Both the position numbers and the translations under genes were made by a program. From assembly GCA_946480825.1 (NCBI GenBank), contig CAMLLG010000079.1:1-16255 (forward strand): 16,255 nt of DNA, written 5' to 3'. The notes beneath the pieces were generated by a model, which had not been told where the DNA came from, made no database searches, and saw only the letters and a program-made list of their open reading frames with translations. Below are positions 1 through 7,010 of the stretch, piece after piece. Position 1 is the stretch's first letter, and each line of letters opens with the position of its first letter. The stretch comes from an uncultured Lysobacteraceae bacterium (GTDB lineage: Bacteria > Pseudomonadota > Gammaproteobacteria > Xanthomonadales > Xanthomonadaceae).

Positions 1-872
1 AGGTGGTCGATGAACATGCGCACCGCGGGCAGCAGGCCGCGGCGGGAGGCGAAGACGGCGTGGCAGATGCCCATCGGCAGGCGCCAGGCGGGCAACACCA
101 CTTCCAGTTCGCGGTTGCGGACGGCGTCGGCGCAGATGGTTTCGGGAATGAGGGTGATGCCGAGACCCTGCTTGGCGAGCGCCATCAACATCGGGAAATC
201 GAAGCCGGCGACGCGGGGCTTGAGTTCGACCCGGCGGATTTCGCCGCCCTCGCCCTGCAATTCCCAGCGCTGGCGGGCGTCGTCTTCGCTCATGCTCAGC
301 GTGGTGTGGCCGGCCAGATCGTCGGGATCGCGCGGGCGGCCGGCGCGGTCGAGATATTTCGGGCTGGCCACCAGCAGTTCCTGGATCTGGCCGAAGCTGC
401 GCATCACCAGGCTGCCGTCGTCGTCGAGTTTGGCGCGGACGCGGATGGCCACGTCGAAGCCTTCGTTGATGACGTCGACGCGGCGGTTGTTGACGTGCAT
501 CTGCACGCGGACCTGCGGATAGCGCGCCAGGAAATCCGGCAGCAGTTTCGGCATGAGTTCCTGAGCGATGCCCACCGGCACGCTCACCCGCACGAGGCCG
601 CGGGGCTCGGCGCTGAGCCGGTCGACGACTTCGCGCGCGGCGCTGGCCTCGGCGAGCATCGATTGGGCATGACGGTAGACGCTCTGGCCCACGTCGGTCA
701 CCGCGAAGCGGCGGGTCGAACGCTGCAGCAGGCGGGCGCCAAGATCGGTTTCGAGCTGGCTGATGCGTCGGCTGAGGCGCGATTTGGGGATGCCGAGCGC
801 CCGTTCGGCGGCGGCGAAGCCGGAGTGCTCGACCACCATCGCGAAGTAGTACAGGTCGTTGAGATCGTTCAC
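1..872 (-). CDS. LysR-family transcriptional regulator (3' end beyond window)
   Basis: Reading leftward from a GTG at 870-872, 290 codons stay open to the window edge. LysR proteins are usually about 300 residues, so only the last 10-15 are probably missing. The N-terminus (VNDLNDLYYFAMVVEHSGF) opens a typical LysR winged helix-turn-helix, with the recognition part around residues 20-55 (ERALGIPKSRLSRRISQLE, then LGARLLQRSTRR). A substrate-binding domain follows from about residue 90 (GLVRVSVPVGIAQELMPKLL) and includes the conserved segments VDVINEGFDVAIRV and LAKQGLGITLIPE. It belongs to the large group that usually controls a divergently transcribed oxidoreductase or efflux gene; here the divergent neighbour is the ECF sigma factor, across a 159-bp gap with dyad symmetry. 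No effector can be named. The opposite strand is also open across this gene, which is a GC-rich shadow. Confidence 0.93.
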   Translation of the reverse strand, partial: MNDLNDLYYFAMVVEHSGFAAAERALGIPKSRLSRRISQLETDLGARLLQRSTRRFAVTDVGQSVYRHAQSMLAEASAAREVVDRLSAEPRGLVRVSVPVGIAQELMPKLLPDFLARYPQVRVQMHVNNRRVDVINEGFDVAIRVRAKLDDDGSLVMRSFGQIQELLVASPKYLDRAGRPRDPDDLAGHTTLSMSEDDARQRWELQGEGGEIRRVELKPRVAGFDFPMLMALAKQGLGITLIPETICADAVRNRELEVVLPAWRLPMGICHAVFASRRGLLPAVRMFIDH

Positions 873-898
873 GTCGGCTTTTCCAAATCCGGAACAAT

Positions 899-927
899 GG
901 CGCGAATTGAACCAAGTTTATCGCGCC
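899..927. promoter_or_regulatory. Candidate operator: inverted repeat in the LysR/ECF divergent gap
   Basis: A perfect 7-bp inverted repeat, GGCGCGA (899-905) and TCGCGCC (921-927), flanks a 15-bp AT-richer spacer. The spacer holds a smaller nested dyad (AAC-CAA-GTT, 910-918). A second small dyad, TTCC-N6-GGAA, lies at 881-894 just upstream of the LysR start. LysR proteins commonly bind dyads of this size between themselves and a divergent gene. Binding here is inferred from position and symmetry only. Confidence 0.4.
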
Positions 928-1031
928 CATGCAATGCGCCGGTCGTCATATGGCCGTTGCCGGGTGGTTTTGACGGATGGGGTTGCAGAGGGACGACGCC
1001 CGCTTCCCCCACCGCCCCCCCGGAGCCCCGC

Positions 1032-1592
1032 ATGTCCGCCGAAATCACTCAACTCCTGCAGCGTCACCATCAGGGGGACCGCAACGCCTTCGACCGCATG
1101 GTGCCGCTGGTCTACGACCAGTTGCGCGCCATCGCCCATCGCCAGTTGCAGCGCAACGGGCCGCGCGGGCCGCTGCTGGACACCACCAGTCTGGTGCAGG
1201 AGGCCTATCTGCAACTGGTGGACGAGCACGATGTCGACTGGCGCGACCGCGGCCACTTCTTCGCGATCTGTGCCCGGGCGATGCGCCGGATCATGGTCGA
1301 CGACGCGCGCCGCCGGCTGGCCGCCAAGCGCGGCGGCGGCTGGGTGGAAGTCAGTCTGACCGCGGATGCGATGGCCAGCGACGGCCAGCCGGAACATCTG
1401 CTGGCGATCGACGAGGCGCTGACGAAGCTGGCCGAATTCAATCCTCGGCTGGCGCAACTGGTGGAATGCCGCTACTTCGCGGGCATGACCGAAGAGGAAA
1501 CCGCCGAGGCCCTGCAGGCGTCGCTGCGCACGGTGCAGCGCGACTGGATGCGCGCCCGCGCCTGGCTGCTGAAGATGCTGGAAACGCCGTGA
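1032..1592 (+). CDS. ECF-family RNA polymerase sigma factor, kinase-associated type
   Basis: This 186-residue protein starts at ATG 1032, with GGAG at 1022-1025 as ribosome binding site. It is a sigma-70 ECF protein of the Sigma70_ECF (TIGR02999-like) type. Region 2 spans about residues 10-95 (NAFDRMVPLVYDQLRAIAHR, then TSLVQEAYLQL and RAMRRIMVDDARRR). Region 4 spans about residues 125-182 and ends in the typical EEETAEALQASLRTVQRDW and RARAWL. No anti-sigma gene is adjacent; instead its stop codon overlaps the start of a Ser/Thr kinase gene, so the two are translationally coupled. Where classical ECFs have an acidic DAED-like motif just before LVQE, this one has D50-T51-T52-S53. That matches the idea that phosphorylation supplies the charge needed to bind core polymerase, as described for the EcfP/PknT pair of Vibrio parahaemolyticus. 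The family call is firm; the control mechanism is inferred. Confidence 0.93.
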   Translation: MSAEITQLLQRHHQGDRNAFDRMVPLVYDQLRAIAHRQLQRNGPRGPLLDTTSLVQEAYLQLVDEHDVDWRDRGHFFAICARAMRRIMVDDARRRLAAKRGGGWVEVSLTADAMASDGQPEHLLAIDEALTKLAEFNPRLAQLVECRYFAGMTEEETAEALQASLRTVQRDWMRARAWLLKMLETP

Positions 1593-4447
1593 CCTCGGAG
1601 CGCGGCCTGCACGACGGTCCGAAGCACGAGACCGACCGGCGACTGCGGCTGGACGCGCTGTTCGACGAGGCGCTGTCGCTGGTCGAAGCGGGCCGGGACG
1701 AAGACCGCAGCGCCCTGCTGCGAAGGATCGAAGCCGAAGACGCGGCGCTGGCCTCGGATCTGCGCGGGCTGCTGGCCCTGGCGGTCGCCGAGCACGCCGC
1801 GCTGCCGCGGGATGCGGCCGGGCCCGCACGCTGGACGGCGCTGTTCGACGAGCACGGGCCGACCGACGATGCGCCTCTGCCCGGTCGGATCGGGGTGTGG
1901 ACGCCGGTGGAACGCATCGGCCACGGCGGCATGGGCACGGTCTATCGGGTCGAACGCGATGCGGACGGTTTCCATCAGACCGGCGCGCTGAAACTGTTGC
2001 GCCTGGGCACCGAATCGGACGACTTCCTGCGCCGCTTCGCCGAAGAGCGCCGCATTCTGGCCACGCTGACCCACCCGGGCATCGCGCGGCTGCTGGATGG
2101 CGGACGCAGCGCCGACGGCCGACCGTATCTGGTGATGGAGTACGTCGACGGCGAAGCGCTGGATCGCGACTGCGACCGACGCAGGCTGGACGTCGATGCG
2201 CGGATCGCGCTGTTCCTGCGGATCGCCGATGCGGTCGCGCACGCGCATCGCAATCTCGTCGCGCATCGCGACCTCAAGCCCGGCAATATCCTGGTCGGCG
2301 CGGACGGCGCGCCGAAACTGCTCGACTTCGGCATCGCCAAGGCGCTGCGGGCTTCGAGCGGCGACAGCGCGAACAGCGCGACCGAAGCGTCGCCCACCCT
2401 GCTGCGCGCGTTCACGCCCGACTACGCTGCGCCGGAGCAGGTGCTTGGGCAGCCCACGTCGACCGTGACCGATGTCTATCAGCTCGGCCTGCTGCTGTAC
2501 GAACTGCTGACCGGGCACCGCGCGCAGCATGCGCAGGAAGCGAGCGCGCGCGCGATCGAAGCCGCGGTCTGCGAAAGCGAACCGGTGCGGCCGAGCGAAC
2601 GCATCGGCGACGACGACCGCGCACGCTGCGCCGCGCGCGCGACGACCCCGGCCGCGCTGCGCCGCAAGCTGCGCGGAGATCTCGACAACATCGTGCTGAA
2701 GGCGCTGCGCAAGGCGCCCGAACGCCGCTATGCCTCGGTCGCGCTGATGATCGAGGACCTCGAACGCTGGCGCCGCGGGCAGACGGTGCGCGCCCGGCCG
2801 GAAACCTGGGCTTATCGCAGCGGCAAGTTCCTCAGGCGCAACGCCTGGGCGGTGGCGGCGACGACCACGATCTTCGCGCTGACCCTGGGCTATGCGATCA
2901 CCGCGACGCTGCAGGCCGACGCGCTGGCGCGCGAGCGCGACCGCGCGCGGGCCGAAGCGACGAAGGCGCGGCAGATCGCCGCCCTCACCCGGCGCCTGTT
3001 CGAAGGCACCGGCCCGAAACTCGCCGAAGAATCGCCGCTCACCGCGCGACAGCTGCTGGACAACGGCTGGCCGTTGATCGAGCGCGAACTGGCGGGCCAG
3101 CCCGAGGTGCAGGCGGAACTGCTGGACGTGGTGGCCAGTGCGTATCGCGATCTCGGCGAATACGAGCGCGCCGAAGCGCTGGCCGACAGCGGCCTGCGCG
3201 CAGCGAAACAGGTCATGGATCGACCGCTGCTGCTGGCGCGGGCACGCCACGGCCGCGGCCGGGTGGCGATCGATCGCGGCGATTACGCGCTGGCGGAGAT
3301 GCATCTGCGCGATGCGCTGGACGACTATCGACGCATGCATGTCGGCACAGACAGCGGCGATGGCGCGCAGGTGGCGGACTTGCGACAGGATGACGTGCTG
3401 CAGGATCTCGCCGAACTGGCCGATCTGCGCGGCGAAGTCGAGACCGCACAGGCGACCTATCGCGACGCGCTGGCGATCCGCCGCGCCCGTCATGGCGAAC
3501 GTCATCCCGACGTGGCCGAAAGCCTGCACGGACTGGGCATGAGCCTGCGCCGCAGCGGCGATTACGCCGGGGCCGAACCGCTGGTGAGCCAGGCGTTGAC
3601 GCTGCGCCGGCAACTGCTGCCGGCGGGCCATGCGACGATCGCCTACACCGTCAGCGACCTCGCCCAGATCCGCAACGATCTGGGCGAATACGATTCGGCC
3701 GAAGCGCTCTATCGCGAAGCGCTGGCGTCGCAGGAAAAAAGCCTGGGCCCGCATCATCCGGACGTGGCCACGAGCATGCTGTCCCTCGCCCGGGTCCTGA
3801 AGACCCGCCGCGATTTCATCGGCGCCCGCACGCTGCTCGAAGGCAGCCTCGCGATCCGGCGCAAGGCCTACGGCGAACGCCATCCGGCAGTGGCGCTGAA
3901 TCTCAACGACCTCGGACGCAACCATTTCGAAAGCGGCGGATTCGATCGCGCCGAGGCGTATTACATCGCTGCGCTGGCGGCCTATCCCGCCGGCGATCCG
4001 GGACTGCCGGCGACGGCGTTCAATCTCGGCGAACTCGCCGAGAAGCGCGGCGACTTGGCCGAAGCCGAACGTCGTTATCGCGAAACGCTGGCGGCGTGGC
4101 GCGCGCGTTACGGCGACGACCACGATCGCGTCGGTCTGGCCTGGAACCGGCTGGGCGCGGTGCTGTTCCGGCAACCCGGCAAAGACCGTTGGGGCGATGC
4201 GGAAGCGGCGATGCGCCAGGGCGTCGCGATCTATCGCAAGCGCCTGCCTGCGGATCATCCGAAATTCGCCAGCGCACTGCTGCCGCTTGGCACGCTGTTG
4301 ATCGCACGCGGCGCGCGCAGCGAGGGCGAATCGCTGCTGCGCGACGCCTGGCGCCTGCGTCGCAAGGCCTTCGGCGCGGAAGACCCACGCACCCGCGAAG
4401 CGACGCGGGCGCTCGCGGCCGCGGGATTGTCCGCGCCCGCGAGCTGA
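1589..4447 (+). CDS. Membrane Ser/Thr protein kinase with C-terminal TPR domain
   Basis: The chosen start is GTG 1589, which gives 952 residues and a 4-bp overlap (GTGA) with the sigma-factor stop; a GGAAA lies just upstream. A Hanks-type kinase domain covers about residues 105-395: P-loop GHGGMGTVYRV (111-121), ATP lysine K135 in ALKLL, catalytic HRDLKPGN (226-233), DFG (246-248) and APE (281-283), so it should be active. A hydrophobic segment at about 419-439, after a positively charged stretch, is the one predicted membrane helix. The kinase is therefore cytoplasmic and the C-terminal half probably periplasmic. That half holds about eight TPR-like units with a 42-residue period (about 505-945; for example GDYAGAEPLVSQALTLRRQL), which usually bind proteins or peptides. 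Coupling to the ECF gene suggests that it phosphorylates or otherwise activates that sigma factor. The signal sensed is unknown. Confidence 0.92.
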   Translation: MTSERGLHDGPKHETDRRLRLDALFDEALSLVEAGRDEDRSALLRRIEAEDAALASDLRGLLALAVAEHAALPRDAAGPARWTALFDEHGPTDDAPLPGRIGVWTPVERIGHGGMGTVYRVERDADGFHQTGALKLLRLGTESDDFLRRFAEERRILATLTHPGIARLLDGGRSADGRPYLVMEYVDGEALDRDCDRRRLDVDARIALFLRIADAVAHAHRNLVAHRDLKPGNILVGADGAPKLLDFGIAKALRASSGDSANSATEASPTLLRAFTPDYAAPEQVLGQPTSTVTDVYQLGLLLYELLTGHRAQHAQEASARAIEAAVCESEPVRPSERIGDDDRARCAARATTPAALRRKLRGDLDNIVLKALRKAPERRYASVALMIEDLERWRRGQTVRARPETWAYRSGKFLRRNAWAVAATTTIFALTLGYAITATLQADALARERDRARAEATKARQIAALTRRLFEGTGPKLAEESPLTARQLLDNGWPLIERELAGQPEVQAELLDVVASAYRDLGEYERAEALADSGLRAAKQVMDRPLLLARARHGRGRVAIDRGDYALAEMHLRDALDDYRRMHVGTDSGDGAQVADLRQDDVLQDLAELADLRGEVETAQATYRDALAIRRARHGERHPDVAESLHGLGMSLRRSGDYAGAEPLVSQALTLRRQLLPAGHATIAYTVSDLAQIRNDLGEYDSAEALYREALASQEKSLGPHHPDVATSMLSLARVLKTRRDFIGARTLLEGSLAIRRKAYGERHPAVALNLNDLGRNHFESGGFDRAEAYYIAALAAYPAGDPGLPATAFNLGELAEKRGDLAEAERRYRETLAAWRARYGDDHDRVGLAWNRLGAVLFRQPGKDRWGDAEAAMRQGVAIYRKRLPADHPKFASALLPLGTLLIARGARSEGESLLRDAWRLRRKAFGAEDPRTREATRALAAAGLSAPAS

Positions 4448-4489
4448 GGGCTGTTCCGTGCGGAATGGTCGCTCCGCGGCGAGGCAAGC

Positions 4490-5125
4490 TCAGCGACAGT
4501 CGCCCTTCACCGTGACCTTCACGCGACGCAGGTTGTTGGCCTCGTCCGATTCGGCGTTCAGCGCGCTGCTGTCGGCGTGCACGTAGATCATGGATTCGCC
4601 CGGATTCAACACCAGCTTGCCGCCGACGCCGCCGCTGGCGCCCGGCGCCAATGCCGGCAACGAGGAAGACGCGAGGATCGGACCGGCCTGCGTGCCGAGC
4701 ATGATCCGGTTCTTGGTGGCGACCGAGGCCAGCCCGCCCTGATTGCGCGTGGCATAGCGGAAGGCGAACACGCAGCGGCCGTTGCTTTGCGACAGTGCGG
4801 TGTCGTCGAGGATCGTCACGATGTTGCCCCACGGAATCTGGGTGCTGCCCAGCGTGAAGGCATCGATCAAGGCCAGATCGATCTTCAGCCGCGGCGGCCA
4901 CGGCGCCCGCTGCTGCACTTCGCCGACATCGGGATCGGGGCGGGTCGGATTGGGGTCGTCGGGCCCGGTGAGGGTGCCGGCCGATGTCGGTTGCGGTTGG
5001 GCCTGCGGCTGCGCCTGCGGCGTCTGTTTGCGCACGGCGGTGGGCGTCTGCGCGCAGACGACGGCGGTGGACAGGACGGCGGCGACCGCCAGGCAATGAG
5101 CGATGCGGGTGCGGGTGTTGGGCAT
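4490..5125 (-). CDS. Exported CARDB-like domain protein
   Basis: This 211-residue protein starts at the ATG complementary to 5123-5125, with AGGAG (complement of 5134-5138) eight bases upstream. The reading frame is open further upstream, but that part has no supporting site. A signal peptide is clear (MPNTRTRIAHCLAVAAVLST, predicted cut after VVCA, about residue 25). A Gln/Pro/Thr/Asp-rich linker follows (about 27-70). A beta-rich domain spans about 80-207. Its end, LAPGASGGVGGKLVLNPGE and later AESDEANNLRRVKVTV, has the form of CARDB (cell-adhesion-related, Ig-like) domains, which often close with an E-x-D/N-E-x-N-N motif. Mature cysteines C118 and C210 could form a disulfide. The gene converges on the kinase gene and diverges from the M23 gene. 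CARDB domains bind or space other domains and have no enzymatic role; the target is unknown. Confidence 0.72.
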   Translation of the reverse strand: MPNTRTRIAHCLAVAAVLSTAVVCAQTPTAVRKQTPQAQPQAQPQPTSAGTLTGPDDPNPTRPDPDVGEVQQRAPWPPRLKIDLALIDAFTLGSTQIPWGNIVTILDDTALSQSNGRCVFAFRYATRNQGGLASVATKNRIMLGTQAGPILASSSLPALAPGASGGVGGKLVLNPGESMIYVHADSSALNAESDEANNLRRVKVTVKGDCR

Positions 5126-5463
5126 TTCGGGTTCTCCTGACGCATGGATGGGCGGTGGACGTGCGGGCCGCGAACGGGACATCGCGATCCCGCATTCCCG
5201 ATGAGTCGCGAAACGACGGCGAAACCCGCCATGCGTCCCCCGCAGATCGCGGGGCCTTACGCTCCAACGCGAAACGGCGACGCGAACGGCCCTCGATCCG
5301 CGATGCGAACGACATCGAACGAAAGTCGAAAACAAGTGGCGGGTTTCCCCCGCATTCCGCGACTCACCAAAACGAGCGGGACCGGATCGCGCATCGGATC
5401 GCCACTGCGCACCGCCCCGAACGCCCAACGCCATCGCATCCCACATCGTCACCGGAGACCACC
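5126..5463. other. Divergent intergenic region, 338 bp
   Basis: This gap separates the start of the CARDB-like gene (minus) from the start of the M23 gene (plus) and must hold both promoters, but no convincing -35/-10 pair stands out. Visible structure: a 6-bp hairpin CCCCGC/GCGGGG with a 5-nt loop at 5238-5254, without a T-run; and CGGATCGC repeated twice 12 bp apart near 5383-5402. GGAG at 5454-5457 is the ribosome binding site of the M23 gene. No small gene with a coherent protein was recognised here. Confidence 0.6.
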
Positions 5464-6864
5464 ATGTCCCATCTGCCCCGCATCGCGCTCGCCGGCTTCG
5501 CCGCCCTGCTGCTGGCCGGCCCCGCCTTCGCGATCGACCCTTCGAAAGGTCTGTACCGCATTCCCTACGACGACGGCACCAAGCTGCGCGTCGGCGGCGA
5601 CCACATCGACCACAGCCCGCCCGGTCGCATCGACATGAACGGCACCGGCGGCGGCACCTATCGTGTGGTCGCCGCGGCCGACGGCTTCGTGCGCCACGTC
5701 GTCGACGGCTTCGACCAGCGCCTGGACTGCAAGGGCAAGCCGGTCAGCGAACAGAAGAACAACTACGTCTGGATCGAACACGCCAACGGCGAGTGGACGA
5801 AGTACACGCATATGCGCAAGGGCTCGTCCAGCGGCAAGGCGAAGCTGACCGAAGGCCAGTTCGTGAAGGCCGGCACCTATCTCGGCGACGAGGGCGAAGT
5901 CGGCTGCGCCAGCGGCCCGCATCTGCATTTCGAGGTCGGCGTGCCGAAGGGCTCCGACGGCATCACCGAAACCGGCGGTTTCCTCACCGACAACGACGGC
6001 AGCAAGCGCAATCGCATCCCGCGGATCTGCGGCATCGACGGCGGCCGTTTCGTCACTGGCCGCAATTACACCGCGCGCGAAGTGCCCGGTGTGGTCAAGG
6101 CCGGCAGCGGCGAATACGCGCGCCACGGCATACCCGCACGCGATTACCAGTGCGTGTTCGAACAGGCGGCGATGGCGGGCTATGCGCTGGAGTGGATCGA
6201 CGGCTACAGCGTCGACGGCGACGTGCGCTACAACGCGGTGTTCCGCCCCGCCGGCAACGTCGCCTGGCAGGCCGTGCACGGCCTGAGCGCGGCGCAGTAC
6301 CAGCAACGCTTCACCGCGATCACCGGCCAGGGCTATCGGCCGACGCAGGTCGAAAGCTATTCGAGCGATGGCGAAGTGCGTTACGCGGCGATCTTCCGCA
6401 AGGACGGCGGGCCGGAGACGCGCGCCTACCACGGCCTGACCGCGCAGCAACACCAGCAGCGCTTCGACGACTGGAGCGCCGCCGGTTTCCGCGCGCGCAA
6501 CATCGCGGTGACCGCGGTCGGCGGCCAGCCCCGTTACACCGCGTTGTACGAAAAATCGGACGGCGGCGGCTGGATCGCGAAATCGCGACTCACGCCCGAC
6601 GAATACCAGCAGGCGTTCGCCGACAACACCGCCCAGGGCCGCAAACCCGTGTATCTCAACGCCTACGGCCTCGACGGCAAGATCTATTTTTCCGCGATCT
6701 TCGCCTCGAAACCCGCCGGCGCGCTGTCGGCGCGGCATGGCCTGAGCGGCCAGCAATACCAGTCGGAATGGGAAAACGCGACCGGCAACGGCTATCTCAC
6801 CCGCGTCGTCACCGGCTATTCGGTCGGCGGCAGCGCCCGCTTCGCCGCGATCTGGCGGAAATAG
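5464..6864 (+). CDS. Exported M23 metallopeptidase with five C-terminal BTRD1-like repeats
   Basis: The protein has 466 residues, starting at ATG 5464 with GGAG six bases upstream. The signal peptide ends at about A23 (AGPAFA|IDP). Residues about 30-200 form a lysostaphin-type M23 domain. The predicted zinc ligands are H50 and D57 (HSPPGRID) and H155; H116 (YTHM) and H153 (HLHFEV) are the expected catalytic histidines, so all key residues are present. M23 enzymes cut peptidoglycan cross-links or other glycine-containing peptides. Residues about 218-466 hold five copies of a ~45-residue repeat (ARHGL-x3-QYQ-...-GY-...-aaIfrK) resembling Pfam BTRD1. Copy 4 is degenerate (AKSRLTPDEYQ replaces ARHGL...QYQ). 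The same repeats occur in the next gene, 146 bp downstream on the same strand. Likely role: secreted or periplasmic hydrolase with a repeat-built binding or substrate-positioning domain. The cleavage specificity cannot be read from the sequence. Confidence 0.86.
   Translation: MSHLPRIALAGFAALLLAGPAFAIDPSKGLYRIPYDDGTKLRVGGDHIDHSPPGRIDMNGTGGGTYRVVAAADGFVRHVVDGFDQRLDCKGKPVSEQKNNYVWIEHANGEWTKYTHMRKGSSSGKAKLTEGQFVKAGTYLGDEGEVGCASGPHLHFEVGVPKGSDGITETGGFLTDNDGSKRNRIPRICGIDGGRFVTGRNYTAREVPGVVKAGSGEYARHGIPARDYQCVFEQAAMAGYALEWIDGYSVDGDVRYNAVFRPAGNVAWQAVHGLSAAQYQQRFTAITGQGYRPTQVESYSSDGEVRYAAIFRKDGGPETRAYHGLTAQQHQQRFDDWSAAGFRARNIAVTAVGGQPRYTALYEKSDGGGWIAKSRLTPDEYQQAFADNTAQGRKPVYLNAYGLDGKIYFSAIFASKPAGALSARHGLSGQQYQSEWENATGNGYLTRVVTGYSVGGSARFAAIWRK
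6115..6861 (+). repeat. Five protein-level BTRD1-like repeats in the M23 gene
   Basis: The units begin near residues 218, 268, 319, 369 and 420 of the protein, a spacing of 50-51 residues. The common core is an ARHGL/VHGL/YHGL start, a Y/H-Q-x2-F helix, GY or GF, then a GxxxxYaaIf strand pair. The DNA itself is diverged between copies, so these are old, selected protein repeats and not recent duplications. Confidence 0.85.
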
Positions 6865-6873
6865 ACGTCGCCC

Positions 6874-6909
6874 GCATGACCATCCGCATGAATATCCACA
6901 TGAATTCCA
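6874..6909 (+). repeat. Three imperfect 12-bp direct repeats
   Basis: GCATGACCATCC (6874-6885), GCATGAATATCC (6886-6897) and ACATGAATTCCA (6898-6909) follow head to tail just after the M23 stop and about 100 bp before the next start. Copies 1 and 2 match at 10 of 12 positions; copy 3 is weaker. They could be a binding site or a chance low-complexity run. Confidence 0.4.
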
Positions 6910-7010
6910 CGACGCCTTCCACAATGCCGCGAACGACCGCCATCATCACGAGCCCGGACGATCGACGGCGCAACGACCCATCGGCCATCCACGCCACAGG
7001 AGACACCACC

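Noticed and set aside
3..1592. Long plus-strand reading frame running from the LysR region into the sigma factor as one 529-residue protein
   Set aside because: Its first ~290 codons are the antisense of a convincing LysR gene and resemble no protein; the true sigma factor starts at 1032 with a ribosome binding site.
1472..4258. 928-residue minus-strand open frame opposite the kinase
   Set aside because: It is Arg/Gln/Ala-rich shadow coding caused by GC-rich third positions; the plus-strand kinase motifs are complete.
4454..4465. TTCCG-TG-CGGAA hairpin between the kinase and the CARDB-like gene
   Set aside because: The stem is effectively four base pairs with a tetraloop and there is no T-run; too weak to call a terminator.
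5238..5254. CCCCGC/GCGGGG hairpin in the divergent gap as terminator or riboswitch
   Set aside because: The stem is short, no T-run follows and no conserved riboswitch features are visible; mentioned only in the gap description.
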